A stretch of 64,000 nucleotides of DNA from Paenibacillus radicis (ex Gao et al. 2016) (GTDB taxonomy: Bacteria; Bacillota; Bacilli; Paenibacillales; Paenibacillaceae): contig NZ_BMHY01000006.1 in assembly GCF_014641555.1 (NCBI RefSeq), positions 62,001-126,000 on the forward strand. Direction: 5' to 3'. Numbering within the stretch: the stretch's first letter is position 1; every line of letters starts with the position of its first letter. Made by a program: the position numbers and the translations under genes. The notes below the pieces were generated by a model. That model saw only the letters and a program-made list of their open reading frames with translations. It searched no databases and had not been told where the DNA came from. Positions 54,072 through 64,000 of the stretch are shown here, in pieces.

Positions 54072-55190
54072 TTAAATGCCGGACGCAAGCTGTACATCAG
54101 TTTTCTCGCCATTTACACCGACGATCATTGTCGAAAGCTGCTTCGACAAATCAACCTCATAAGGGACGGCCAATGTTTCGCCTGCCTCGTTATTGAGAAT
54201 CCGAATAATCGGCCGGTGCGGGTATGCCGTATTAAAATCGATGACGACGCCGCTCTCCCCAGTATGCAGCGTAACGGTAATGCCGATCGGATAAATCGCG
54301 ACTTTATCCCGGAACAGCTGAACCATATGCTGCTCATACAACGTTCCCGTGCCTGCATACAGCAGCTCGATAGCTTGATGCGGCAGCATTGGCGAGCGGT
54401 ATACGCGATTTGTGGTCATCGCATCGTAGGAATCGACCAGGCCAATCCATTTGGCATAGTCATGAATTTCATCGCCCTTGATTCCGCGCGGATAACCGCT
54501 TCCGTCCAGCCGTTCATGATGCTGAAACGCGCAATGCGCCACGATAAGCGGCAAATTGGGCTCGTCCTTCAGCAGCTCAAATCCGATCTTCGCATGATTT
54601 TTCATCATGCCGAATTCCTCGGCCGTCAACTGATCCGGCTTTTTCAGCACATTCATCGAAATTTGCGTCTTGCCTATATCATGCAGCAGCGCACCCATCC
54701 CAAGCGTCATCAGCTCTTCACGGGAGTAGCCATACGCGGTGCCGAGCAGCGTCGTATAGACGCATACGTTCAAAGAATGCTGATATAAATAATCGTCCAC
54801 CGTGCCCATGTTCATCAGCATGATCATGGCATCCTTATGTCCGGACAAATCATCAATAATGTTGCTCATCATCTGTTTGAAGGGCTGCGCTATGTAAGGG
54901 TACGTGACCCCTTTCTTACGCTTTGGCCGGTCCATCATATAGCGGAAATTGGTCCGGATTTCCTTCAAAGCGTGGCGCATCGTTTCTTCACCGATGAGTT
55001 CGGGCATGACGATATCTTCTGTCCTTGGATCGACGATAAACAAATAAAAAATGCCGCATTGCTCCAAGCGGGTAATCAACCTGCTCGTCAACTCAACATT
55101 TTCACCTAAGAGTACAAGACCGTCACCGGAGAAAATCTTTTTGGCCAGTCTCATACCCGGCTGACATTGCGATAATGGCACCAACCGCAT
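54072..55190 (-). CDS. HD-GYP domain protein, probable c-di-GMP phosphodiesterase 1
   Basis: 372 aa. A short N-terminal domain (about 1-60, LVPLSQCQPGMRLAKKIFSG) is followed by a linker and the HD-GYP domain (about 130-310): LLHDIGKTQISMNVLKKPDQ, KNHAKIGFELL, then HHERLDGSGYPRG with the GYP motif, and DSYDAMTTNR. All metal ligands of active HD-GYP enzymes are there. It would hydrolyse c-di-GMP. A second, related protein lies at 58808-59866, and a c-di-GMP riboswitch at 9093-9244. No membrane helix. Confidence 0.9.
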   Translation of the reverse strand: MRLVPLSQCQPGMRLAKKIFSGDGLVLLGENVELTSRLITRLEQCGIFYLFIVDPRTEDIVMPELIGEETMRHALKEIRTNFRYMMDRPKRKKGVTYPYIAQPFKQMMSNIIDDLSGHKDAMIMLMNMGTVDDYLYQHSLNVCVYTTLLGTAYGYSREELMTLGMGALLHDIGKTQISMNVLKKPDQLTAEEFGMMKNHAKIGFELLKDEPNLPLIVAHCAFQHHERLDGSGYPRGIKGDEIHDYAKWIGLVDSYDAMTTNRVYRSPMLPHQAIELLYAGTGTLYEQHMVQLFRDKVAIYPIGITVTLHTGESGVVIDFNTAYPHRPIIRILNNEAGETLAVPYEVDLSKQLSTMIVGVNGEKTDVQLASGI

Positions 55191-55342
55191 TTTCTCGATC
55201 CTTCCCCTTATCGTTAATTTTCACTCTCAACGCTATATGGCTTCGATTTCATTTGCATCATATCCATCTACTATATACATCGGAATAAACGACTCGTAAA
55301 TTAACTGTAAGGGAAATGAATTGTTATCGCAACCATTTTCTT

Positions 55343-56776
55343 TCATTTATTCGACACCATTCTCCAATGTTCAACGCGACTTGCCTCCACAGCCTTGGAA
55401 TCCGTCAGCTCTGCCGCAATGACGTCGCGTATAAATTCCGGCAAATAATAGACGATTTCTCGTCCTTCTCCCAGCGTCAGATAACCAATATGGAAGGTGA
55501 ACATGTCAATGCAGCCGACGACATAATCCCGCTCGTCAATCAATGGCTCTCCGCCAACCAGCACCGAGACAAGCTGCTCGTACGGCGGTTTCTCCGGATC
55601 ATATTCGATCGTCATGCCATCGATGGCAAGCGAACCCAGCACTTCCCCGCGGAAGCCGTAGCCTTTGATCGGCTTCGAGGTGAATTCGGGCAGCAGCGCC
55701 TCTTCCAGCGCTGTGCGGATCGCCTTGCCGGTCAGCTTCATCCGGCAAGGATTGATCGGCGACGGACAGAGGGCGTGAAGCTGCCCCTCTGTGACGTCGC
55801 CTTCCGGCAGGCCGCCAAGCAGCTGCCCCGTATTGACGATGCCGATCTCGGCATCGGCATGGCGGCGCAGGCCGGCGGCCAGCATGTTGCCGAGCGGCGA
55901 TTCTCGCTCGGCCAGCGCGGGCAGCGGCTGCTCGAGCCGGGCAATGACCCGGCTCAGGCGGCGCATGCCCGCCTCGCGGTAGCCGCCGATGATTGCGGCG
56001 GCCTCCGCCTGCTCCGCGAATGCGGCCGTAGGCACGCATGACACGTGGAACCGGGGGCGCTTGTCGCCGGGCATAAGCTCGACGACAACGCGCCCCACAT
56101 GCTCGCCGAATTTGCCGGCAGCGCAGACAGTTGTTCCGCCGATGACAAGCGGCTCCTCCAGCAAATGATGGGTGTGTGCTCCCATGATCAGATCGATGCC
56201 GTCCACTTCCTCAGCCATCCGCTTATCGAGAGTGATTCCTAGATGAGACATCACAGCAACGACGTCTACGCGTCCCCGCAGCTGCTCTGCCTGCTCGCGA
56301 ACCGCCTCCAGCGGGTCGGTTAAGTCCCAGCCCAACAGCGAATAAAAGTCTGTAAAACGGGCGGTAACGGCGATCAGCCCAATCCTGATTCCGTTTTTTT
56401 CAACAATAACGTTTGGCACAAGCCAAGGAGGAAGCTCGCCCGTGTACGTCTCCGGCATATTGGCGCCAATAACGGCAAACTTCGCATCGCTGTACGCTTC
56501 AGCCAATTCCTCCCGGGCATAGGTGAGCCCCTCGTTGTTGCCCAGCGCGATTGCCTCGTAACCCGCCGCATTCAGCAGAGCGACGTTTACTTTCCCGTCG
56601 CTGCCCTCCGTCTCCAGCCGTATCCGGTCCATATGGTCGCCAATATCGATAGCCAGCAGGCGATCGCTGCCGTGGTGCTCCCTCTCCTGCTCAATATAAG
56701 TCGCGATTTTCGCGGCATTCTCCAGGCGGCTGTGAATATCATTGCTATGAAGGATTACAACATATTGTCTGTCCAT
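55343..56776 (-). CDS. YunD-like 5'-nucleotidase/metallophosphoesterase
   Basis: 477 aa. The calcineurin-like domain (about 1-235) has ILHSNDIHSRLENAAKIAT, DIGDHMDRIR, ALGNNEGLTY (where the usual form is GNHE/GNNE) and IMGAHTHHLL; the C-terminal 5'-nucleotidase domain follows (about 285-440, GIVNTGQLLGGLPEGDVTEG). No signal peptide, so cytoplasmic like Bacillus YunD. It starts 5 bp after the moaA stop with GGAGGG in the moaA end, so it is co-transcribed with moaA, an unusual partner. Confidence 0.85.
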   Translation of the reverse strand: MDRQYVVILHSNDIHSRLENAAKIATYIEQEREHHGSDRLLAIDIGDHMDRIRLETEGSDGKVNVALLNAAGYEAIALGNNEGLTYAREELAEAYSDAKFAVIGANMPETYTGELPPWLVPNVIVEKNGIRIGLIAVTARFTDFYSLLGWDLTDPLEAVREQAEQLRGRVDVVAVMSHLGITLDKRMAEEVDGIDLIMGAHTHHLLEEPLVIGGTTVCAAGKFGEHVGRVVVELMPGDKRPRFHVSCVPTAAFAEQAEAAAIIGGYREAGMRRLSRVIARLEQPLPALAERESPLGNMLAAGLRRHADAEIGIVNTGQLLGGLPEGDVTEGQLHALCPSPINPCRMKLTGKAIRTALEEALLPEFTSKPIKGYGFRGEVLGSLAIDGMTIEYDPEKPPYEQLVSVLVGGEPLIDERDYVVGCIDMFTFHIGYLTLGEGREIVYYLPEFIRDVIAAELTDSKAVEASRVEHWRMVSNK

Positions 56777-56781
56777 ACCGC

Positions 56782-57783
56782 TTACCCTCCGATCTGCGAC
56801 ATTCTCCGGTCTGTCGGCACATGCGACTGTGCCTCATTCGCCAGCTTGGCGGCCATTTCATGATTTTCAGGTTTGACGTCCATCGCCCGATACAGCAAAC
56901 GCTTCATCGCTTCCGGATTGCCCAGCCCTTCCTTCGCATTCAGTTCATCGACCCAATACAGGCAAGGCTTGATCGAGCCGTCCGACGTCAGGCGCAGCCG
57001 GTTGCAGCTTTTGCAAAAGTGGTCGCTGATGGGATGAATAAGACCAAAGGAGCCAGCTGCCCCTTCCATCTGCCAGTCATCAGAAGGTCCGTTTCCTTGC
57101 ACGTTCATGCGCCTGGAAATCTGGTAGCCTTCCGCTTCCGCAATTTCCAGTACCCGTGATAAGGACAAATAATGATTGCGCCAATTGTCGTCCGCATGAC
57201 CAATCGGCATATATTCAATAAAACGCACATGCATCGGATGCTCGTAAGCAAGCTTCAGAAATTGTGCGATCTCGTCTTCGTTAATTCCCTTGAGCAATAC
57301 GCAATTTAGCTTGATCGGCGTAAGACCTGCGGCTGCAGCTGCCTTAATGCCATCCATAACGCGCTTCAGCTCGCCTCTGCGGGCGATAAGCCGAAATCGC
57401 GATGCATCCAGTGTGTCGAGACTGATGTTGACCCGGTTCAAGCCTGCAGCTTTTAAAGCCTCCGCCTGTTTGCCGAGAAGCATGCCGTTTGTCGTCAGTG
57501 CGATATCGGCAATGCCCGGAATCGCAGCCAGCCGGCGAATAAGTCCATCCAGCCCCGGCCTGACAAGAGGCTCGCCGCCCGTAATACGAAGCTTTGTCAC
57601 ACCAATAGCGGCAGCTGCTTCGACAACTTCGACAATGTGATCGTAACTTAGCAATTGCTCGGATGGAGCAAACGCCATCCCTTCCTCCGGCATGCAGTAC
57701 AGACAACGCAAATTGCATCTGTCCGTTACAGAAATCCGCAAATAATCATGTACGCGACCAAATCGATCGATTAACTGTGACAT
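56782..57783 (-). CDS. moaA: GTP 3',8-cyclase MoaA (molybdenum cofactor)
   Basis: First enzyme of molybdopterin synthesis. 333 aa from ATG 57783 (AAAGGGAG 8 nt upstream). The radical-SAM motif is TDRCNLRCLYCMPEEGMAF; the second cluster cysteines are in CKSCNRLRLTSDGSIKPC. The chain ends in Gly-Gly (SQIGG), the conserved MoaA end needed for catalysis. Divergent from the MoaD-MoaE fusion gene. moaC and moaB are not in the window. Confidence 0.95.
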   Translation of the reverse strand: MSQLIDRFGRVHDYLRISVTDRCNLRCLYCMPEEGMAFAPSEQLLSYDHIVEVVEAAAAIGVTKLRITGGEPLVRPGLDGLIRRLAAIPGIADIALTTNGMLLGKQAEALKAAGLNRVNISLDTLDASRFRLIARRGELKRVMDGIKAAAAAGLTPIKLNCVLLKGINEDEIAQFLKLAYEHPMHVRFIEYMPIGHADDNWRNHYLSLSRVLEIAEAEGYQISRRMNVQGNGPSDDWQMEGAAGSFGLIHPISDHFCKSCNRLRLTSDGSIKPCLYWVDELNAKEGLGNPEAMKRLLYRAMDVKPENHEMAAKLANEAQSHVPTDRRMSQIGG

Positions 57784-57883
57784 GCCGTTCACTCCCTTTC
57801 CCGGTCCCTTTAGCATAACATTTTTCACCCCATTATGATATGCTATAGCAGTAGTTAAACTAGTCTTGTGAGGTTAGAAATCG

Positions 57884-58627
57884 ATGGAATTTGACTGGAA
57901 TATTAAACTTTTTGCAGGTCTTCCCGAGCGCTTTGGCGCATCAAATATAAGCATCGCTGATACAGCGGAGCAATTGACTGCCGGACAGCTGAAACAGCTG
58001 CTCGCAGAGCGTTATCCTGAACATGCCGACCTGCTGCGCATCTCCTTTGTCGCCTGCAACCAGACCTACGCTTCCGACGATGCGATTGTACGCTGTTCCG
58101 ATGAGCTTGCGCTTCTGCCGCCTGTATCCGGGGGCCAGCCAAGCGAGAACGCGTCCTCAACTGGGAGAGCGGCTATCCCGCGTTACGTCATTACAGCCGA
58201 ACCTATTCAAAGCGATGAGGTGCTGCGCAAAGTAATCGTTGCTGAGCATGGCGCATCACTAGTCTTCGTAGGTACAACGAGAGAATGGACACAGGGCCAA
58301 CGAACCATTCGATTGGAATATGAGGCTTATGAGCCTATGGCGGTCAAAATGATGGAGCAGATCGGCGACGAGCTGGCCGAACGCTGGCCCGGCACGTTGT
58401 GTGCCATTACCCACCGCATCGGCGATGTCGCCATTGCCGAGACGAGCGTCGTCATCGCCGTATCTTCCCCGCATAGGGAAAGCTGCTATGAAGCGAGCCG
58501 TTATGCGATTGAAAGATTAAAACAAATTGTCCCGATTTGGAAAAAAGAAATATGGGAAGACGGCTCTGAATGGAAGGGGCATCAGCTTGGCCCGTGGCAG
58601 CCTGCCAAGCCGCTCCCTGACTATTAA
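57884..58627 (+). CDS. MoaD-MoaE fusion (molybdopterin synthase, MoaX-like)
   Basis: 247 aa in two parts. Residues about 5-84 are MoaD-like (ubiquitin fold), ending LALLPPVSGGQ; the Gly-Gly that must carry the thiocarboxylate is inside the chain, not at the end. Residues about 97-235 are MoaE (LEYEAYEPMAVKMMEQIGDE, SPHRESCYEASRYAIERLK, PIWKKEIWEDG). Some mycobacteria have the same fusion, MoaX, which must be cut after the Gly-Gly. Whether that happens here is unknown. GAGG lies 12 nt before the ATG. Divergent from moaA. Confidence 0.92.
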   Translation: MEFDWNIKLFAGLPERFGASNISIADTAEQLTAGQLKQLLAERYPEHADLLRISFVACNQTYASDDAIVRCSDELALLPPVSGGQPSENASSTGRAAIPRYVITAEPIQSDEVLRKVIVAEHGASLVFVGTTREWTQGQRTIRLEYEAYEPMAVKMMEQIGDELAERWPGTLCAITHRIGDVAIAETSVVIAVSSPHRESCYEASRYAIERLKQIVPIWKKEIWEDGSEWKGHQLGPWQPAKPLPDY

Positions 58628-58807
58628 AAGCAAATGAAAATATGCGGTTTTTTTGCGTTTCATAATACGACAAAAATCGACAAATTCACTTGCAATTAAT
58701 GCCGAAATACTAGTTAAAAAGTCATAATTTTACGACACCGTTATTGCCAATCCCTTCATTCGTTGCTACTATTAAAGTTGACTAAATACTCAAATTGAGG
58801 TGCAGTG

Positions 58808-59866
58808 ATGAGGGTTCACGTTACTGATTTAATAGAAGGCGATCTTCTGCTTAAAGATACCTTCAATTCCTATGGACTACATGTACTTTCCAAAGGAACT
58901 GTACTGCACAATAAAGATATTTCCAAGTTGCTTCAGCACCATATTGACTATGTTGATATTCAGGACCGCAATTTGGACTCTATTCCAGACCGTACGCTCG
59001 AATCGATCGTCAGTCCGAAATGGCTTCCTACCGTGCAGCCCGATTACGAAAACGCAGTCAAAGGATTTCAGCAGCTTTTTAGCAAGGCGACTAATGAAGG
59101 CGTTATCAATGAAGAGGAAGTAGAAGCAGCTTTCCAACCCTTGCTCAAAAACTTTCAAATGGAGCGCGATGTCGTATCGATGCTGCTGTTGCTTAATACG
59201 ACGGATGACTATACGTACCAGCACTCCGTTCAAGTCGGAATGCTGTCCTACTACCTTTCGACATGGCTTGACTATTCAGCAGAGGAAGCGCTGCAGATCG
59301 GCAAAGCCGGATTTTTGCATGACATTGGCAAAAGCCGCATACCGGATTCGATTCTGAACAAGCCTTCCAAGCTGACAGACGAAGAATTTGCCGAGATTAA
59401 AAATCACGCCCAATACGGCCATGATATTATTCTTGAATCATTTGCGGATGAGCCATTTCTTGCGGTAAGCGCGCTTCAGCATCATGAGCGGAATGACGGC
59501 AGTGGATATCCTCATGGACTGGATGGCGACAGCATTCATCCCGTGGCCAAAATCATTTCCGTCGTCGATATTTATAGCGCTATGATATCCGAGCGGGTCT
59601 ACCAGAAAAAACGCGATTTGCTTTACGTGCTGAAAGAACTGTACAAGCTCAGCTTCGCCGAGCTAGATGCCCACACGACGCATACGTTCATCAAGCATAT
59701 GATTCCGAATTTTATCGGTAAAAAAACGATTCTCGAATCCGGCGAGACCGGCGTCATTATCATGACACATCCAACGGAATTTTTCCGGCCCCTCATCCAA
59801 ATCGGCGAACGTTTCATCGATCTGACTGTCGAGCGCGAATACGAGATTAAAGAAGTATTAATCTAG
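58808..59866 (+). CDS. HD-GYP domain protein, probable c-di-GMP phosphodiesterase 2
   Basis: 352 aa from ATG 58808 (GAGG 7 nt upstream; GTG 58805 is adjacent). N-terminal domain (about 1-60, RVHVTDLIEGDLLLKDTFNS) like that of the first HD-GYP protein; HD-GYP domain (about 125-300) with FLHDIGKSRIPDSILNKPSK, KNHAQYGHDII, HHERNDGSGYPHG and SVVDIYSAM. All ligands are present. No sensor or membrane domain, so a cytoplasmic enzyme. Own terminator. Confidence 0.9.
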   Translation: MRVHVTDLIEGDLLLKDTFNSYGLHVLSKGTVLHNKDISKLLQHHIDYVDIQDRNLDSIPDRTLESIVSPKWLPTVQPDYENAVKGFQQLFSKATNEGVINEEEVEAAFQPLLKNFQMERDVVSMLLLLNTTDDYTYQHSVQVGMLSYYLSTWLDYSAEEALQIGKAGFLHDIGKSRIPDSILNKPSKLTDEEFAEIKNHAQYGHDIILESFADEPFLAVSALQHHERNDGSGYPHGLDGDSIHPVAKIISVVDIYSAMISERVYQKKRDLLYVLKELYKLSFAELDAHTTHTFIKHMIPNFIGKKTILESGETGVIIMTHPTEFFRPLIQIGERFIDLTVEREYEIKEVLI

Positions 59867-59867
59867 C

Positions 59868-59909
59868 AAAAAGGAGGCCTCGGTTTTATTAACCGAACCT
59901 CCTTTTTTA
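59868..59909 (+). terminator. Intrinsic terminator after the second HD-GYP gene
   Basis: AAAAAGGAGG and CGGTT pair with AACCG and CCTCCTTTTT around a 5-nt loop. T run at the end. Confidence 0.88.
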
Positions 59910-60063
59910 ATTGCATTCCTCGTTGTCCTCGTATTGATAACACTCCAATACCATCTAACCAAAATTCTCAGTTTAGCCTAATCATGATCAATCGAATTCC
60001 TTCGGCAAAAAACCATTTTAATTAATTATAAATGTATATTATGATAAAAATATTGTTAACAAA

Positions 60064-60796
60064 TTGAATAAGATCTTGCATATTTTTTGGAGGCTGATTT
60101 TGTTGTTGTTTTTAAAAATATTAGGTTGGATTTGCATCCCGTATATTATGATTTATGTACAGTGGAAAAGATTGGGTACTGGAATGCGAGTTCTTGGAAT
60201 TATCTATTCTTTACATTTTTTAGTAGGCGTGATTGGGAATATGACAATACCAGATCAAGTACCACAGACCTCTGCTAGTTCAGACTTTTCTGAATCAGCA
60301 AACTCAAACAACAGAAGAAAATGAAACATCAGAAAATGCAGTAGACTCTAAAGAAAACAAAGAAGCCGTTCTTCAATTCGAAAAGGAAGTTTATGCAATT
60401 GAAGAATCCATGAAACCTATAATGGATTGGTATCAAAAGGCAATGGAAGGGCTATCCAATGGGACAGTAGGCATCCATGATGCCTATGCGGCAGCTTCCG
60501 ATGCTAAAAAAGCTGCAGAAATAATGAGTACTGATATTGGTAAAATCAAAATAAGCGATGATATCCATGAAGACGTGAAAAAACTATTGCAATCTGTTAG
60601 AACTAATTTTTCCACGGGATATTTTACAAGAGAAAAGTCTTTTAAATCAGCTATGGAATATCTGGATGAACAACAAGAAGATCAAATGCAAAACTTCAAA
60701 GAAGAACATAAAATGTCTCAAGCCTTTATACTTAAAGGTGCAGCTACTTTATTAGAAGCAAAAACTAAAGTCGGAATAGATCCGGCAAAAGAATAA
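60064..60796 (+). pseudogene. AT-rich frameshifted gene for a small membrane protein
   Basis: Two frames seem to belong together. The first (from TTG 60064 to 60324) has two membrane helices (ILLLFLKILGWICIPYIMIY; VLGIIYSLHFLVGVIGNM) and a Ser-rich start of an outer domain. From about 60270 the +1 frame is open with no start until 60410 and reads TTEENETSENAVDSKENKEA onward, a plausible continuation, then MKPIMDWYQKAMEGLSNGTV to 60796. So a one-base insertion or two-base loss near 60280-60320 may have split it. No good ribosome-binding site is seen for either part. By eye GC is far below the neighbours, suggesting transfer. No family recognised. 59910-60063 is AT-rich and empty. Confidence 0.5.
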
Positions 60797-60799
60797 TAA

Positions 60800-60846
60800 A
60801 AAAAGCCCAATGACCCGCTTTTACTTAGGTCATTGGGATTTTTTAT
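60800..60846. terminator. Bidirectional terminator between the AT-rich gene and sufB
   Basis: CCCAATGACC pairs with GGTCATTGGG. A run of A before and a run of T after serve both strands; the genes are convergent. Confidence 0.88.
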
Positions 60847-60862
60847 TTTAATCTGCGATTTC

Positions 60863-62260
60863 TTAACCGATCGAACCTTCCATCTCGAACTTGATGAGAC
60901 GGTTCATTTCGACCGCATATTCCATCGGAAGCTCTTTCGTGAACGGCTCGATGAAGCCCATTACGATCATTTGCGTCGCTTCAGCTTCGCTCAGGCCGCG
61001 GCTCATCAGATAGAACAGCTGATCCTCGGACACTTTCGATACCGTTGCTTCATGCTCCAACGTAATGTTGTCATTCATGATCTCGTTGTACGGAATCGTA
61101 TCGGAAGTCGATTCGTTATCGAGAATGAGCGTATCGCACTTGATGTTTGCTTTCGAACCTTCGGAGTTGCGTCCGAACGATGCGACACCACGGTACGTTA
61201 CTTTGCCGCCATGCTTACTGATCGATTTCGACACGATTGTCGAAGTCGTATCCGGTGCAAGGTGATGCATTTTCGCGCCTGCGTCTTGATGCTGGCCTTT
61301 GCCCGCTACAGCGATGGACAATACCATACCTTTCGCACCGCGCCCTTTCAGAACGACAGCCGGGTATTTCATCGTCAGCTTGGAGCCAATGTTACCGTCA
61401 ACCCATTCCATCGTCGCGTTTTCTTCTGCAACCGCACGTTTTGTAACGAGGTTGTAGATGTTTGGCGCCCAGTTTTGGATTGTCGTATAACGGCAACGCG
61501 CATTTTTCTTCACGAGAATTTCAACAACAGCGCTATGCAGCGAGTTGGTGCTGTATACAGGAGCCGTACAGCCTTCTACATAATGCACGAAGCTGTCTTC
61601 GTCCGCAACGATAAGCGTACGTTCGAATTGACCCATGTTCTCGGAGTTGATACGGAAGTAGGCTTGCAGCGGAACTTCGCATTTGACGCCTTTTGGAACA
61701 TAGATAAAGCTGCCGCCCGACCAAACCGCGCTGTTCAAAGCGGCGAATTTGTTGTCGGTACGCGGAATGATCGTGCTGAAATATTCTTTTACAAGATCCG
61801 GGTATTCACGAAGCGCGGTATCCATATCGGTAAAGATAACGCCTTGCTTCTCCAGGTCTTCCTGCATGCTGTGGTAAACGACCTCGGACTCGTATTGAGC
61901 CGAAACGCCGGCAAGGAACTTTTGCTCCGCTTCAGGAATACCCAGCTTATCGAACGTTTCCTTAATTTCTTGCGGAACTTCTTCCCATGTTTTGCCTTGC
62001 TTCTCGGATGGCTTAACATAATACTGGATATCGTTGAAATCCAGATCATCCATGTTGCCGCCCCATTTTGGCATTGGCATTTTGTTGAATTGCTCAAGCG
62101 ATTTCAGGCGGAATTCCAGCATCCATTCCGGCTCGCCCTTCATCTCAGAAATCGTGCGAACGATTTCTTCCGTCAGACCTTTGCCGGATTGGAATACGGC
62201 CTTGTGCTCATCGCGGAAACCATACTTATACTCTTCCATTTCGGGCATTGATTTAGCCAT
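60863..62260 (-). CDS. sufB: Fe-S cluster scaffold protein SufB
   Basis: 465 aa from ATG 62260 (AAGGAG 10 nt upstream; a GTG at 62269 is too close). Scaffold on which SufBCD builds iron-sulphur clusters. Typical parts: [49 protein letters not shown] with the Cys and [24 protein letters not shown] end ([20 protein letters not shown]). Last gene of the suf operon on this strand, 29 bp after sufU. Confidence 0.97.
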   Translation of the reverse strand: MAKSMPEMEEYKYGFRDEHKAVFQSGKGLTEEIVRTISEMKGEPEWMLEFRLKSLEQFNKMPMPKWGGNMDDLDFNDIQYYVKPSEKQGKTWEEVPQEIKETFDKLGIPEAEQKFLAGVSAQYESEVVYHSMQEDLEKQGVIFTDMDTALREYPDLVKEYFSTIIPRTDNKFAALNSAVWSGGSFIYVPKGVKCEVPLQAYFRINSENMGQFERTLIVADEDSFVHYVEGCTAPVYSTNSLHSAVVEILVKKNARCRYTTIQNWAPNIYNLVTKRAVAEENATMEWVDGNIGSKLTMKYPAVVLKGRGAKGMVLSIAVAGKGQHQDAGAKMHHLAPDTTSTIVSKSISKHGGKVTYRGVASFGRNSEGSKANIKCDTLILDNESTSDTIPYNEIMNDNITLEHEATVSKVSEDQLFYLMSRGLSEAEATQMIVMGFIEPFTKELPMEYAVEMNRLIKFEMEGSIG

Positions 62261-62289
62261 TGCATTCACGCTCCTTATTCATAATGATG

Positions 62290-64000
<1,711 letters not shown>

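Noticed and set aside
60833..62251. 472-aa open frame antisense to sufB
   Set aside because: Shadow of sufB; no ribosome-binding site and His/Arg/Phe-rich composition.

Overview
The window is a stretch of bacterial chromosome from an endospore-forming Firmicute, most likely Paenibacillus or a close relative. The evidence is estimated GC in the low fifties, strong AGGAGG-type ribosome-binding sites, Bacillales gene orders (gerM-rph-rdgB; dnaE-accD-accA-pyk-fxsA; citZ-icd-mdh; ytrH-ytrI-ytpI-ytoI; sufD-sufS-sufU-sufB) and several sporulation genes (gerM, ytrH, ytrI, yheC/yheD). No tRNA, rRNA, prophage, transposase or CRISPR array was seen.

Layout. 1-6 kb: the 3' part of an AsnO-sized asparagine synthetase, rdgB and rph, the spore lipoprotein GerM, a PgpA-like protein and a frameshifted SAP-domain gene. 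6-9.3 kb: a gap holding a four-box repeat element, a small exported protein, and a sortase-anchored repeat-stalk surface protein behind a class I c-di-GMP riboswitch. 9.3-17.8 kb: a metallo-beta-lactamase-fold hydrolase, type 2 isopentenyl-diphosphate isomerase, nagB-nagA, a GT-C-type membrane glycosyltransferase, a PfkB sugar kinase with its DeoR-type regulator, and a small membrane protein. 17.9-33.3 kb: recQ, the citZ-icd-mdh TCA operon, convergent ppx and ppk, fxsA, a thioesterase, pyk, accA-accD, a 62-residue protein and a second PgpA-like gene. 33.5-41 kb: dnaE, ytrH, ytrI, ytpI, a 1 kb non-coding gap with three kinds of repeat, and ytoI. 41-42.4 kb: a divergent unknown gene/XRE regulator pair and a small membrane protein. 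42.6-49.4 kb: five consecutive YheC/YheD-family ATP-grasp genes with a GNAT acetyltransferase gene between the fourth and fifth. 49.6-59.9 kb: a HAD phosphatase, an AI-2E/YtvI-type membrane protein, a CNNM/CBS protein, radical-SAM YfkAB, two HD-GYP proteins, a YunD-like metallophosphatase, moaA and a MoaD-MoaE fusion. 60-64 kb: an AT-rich patch with a frameshifted membrane-protein gene, then the suf operon on the minus strand.

The two most interesting items are these. First, two inverted copies of a 186-bp element, each with four 22-bp palindromic boxes at identical spacing (51, 62, 51 bp), plus one solo box. All three sit between convergent genes, and the boxes are much better conserved than the spacers. 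Second, the tightly packed operon of five apparently intact YheC/YheD ATP-grasp enzymes with a GNAT enzyme, which looks like an uncharacterised amide-ligating pathway, probably connected with spores. A c-di-GMP theme (riboswitch-controlled surface protein plus two HD-GYP phosphodiesterases) also runs through the window.

Limits: everything was read by eye. Family names come from recognised motifs and gene order, not from searches, and start codons were chosen by ribosome-binding site and family length.
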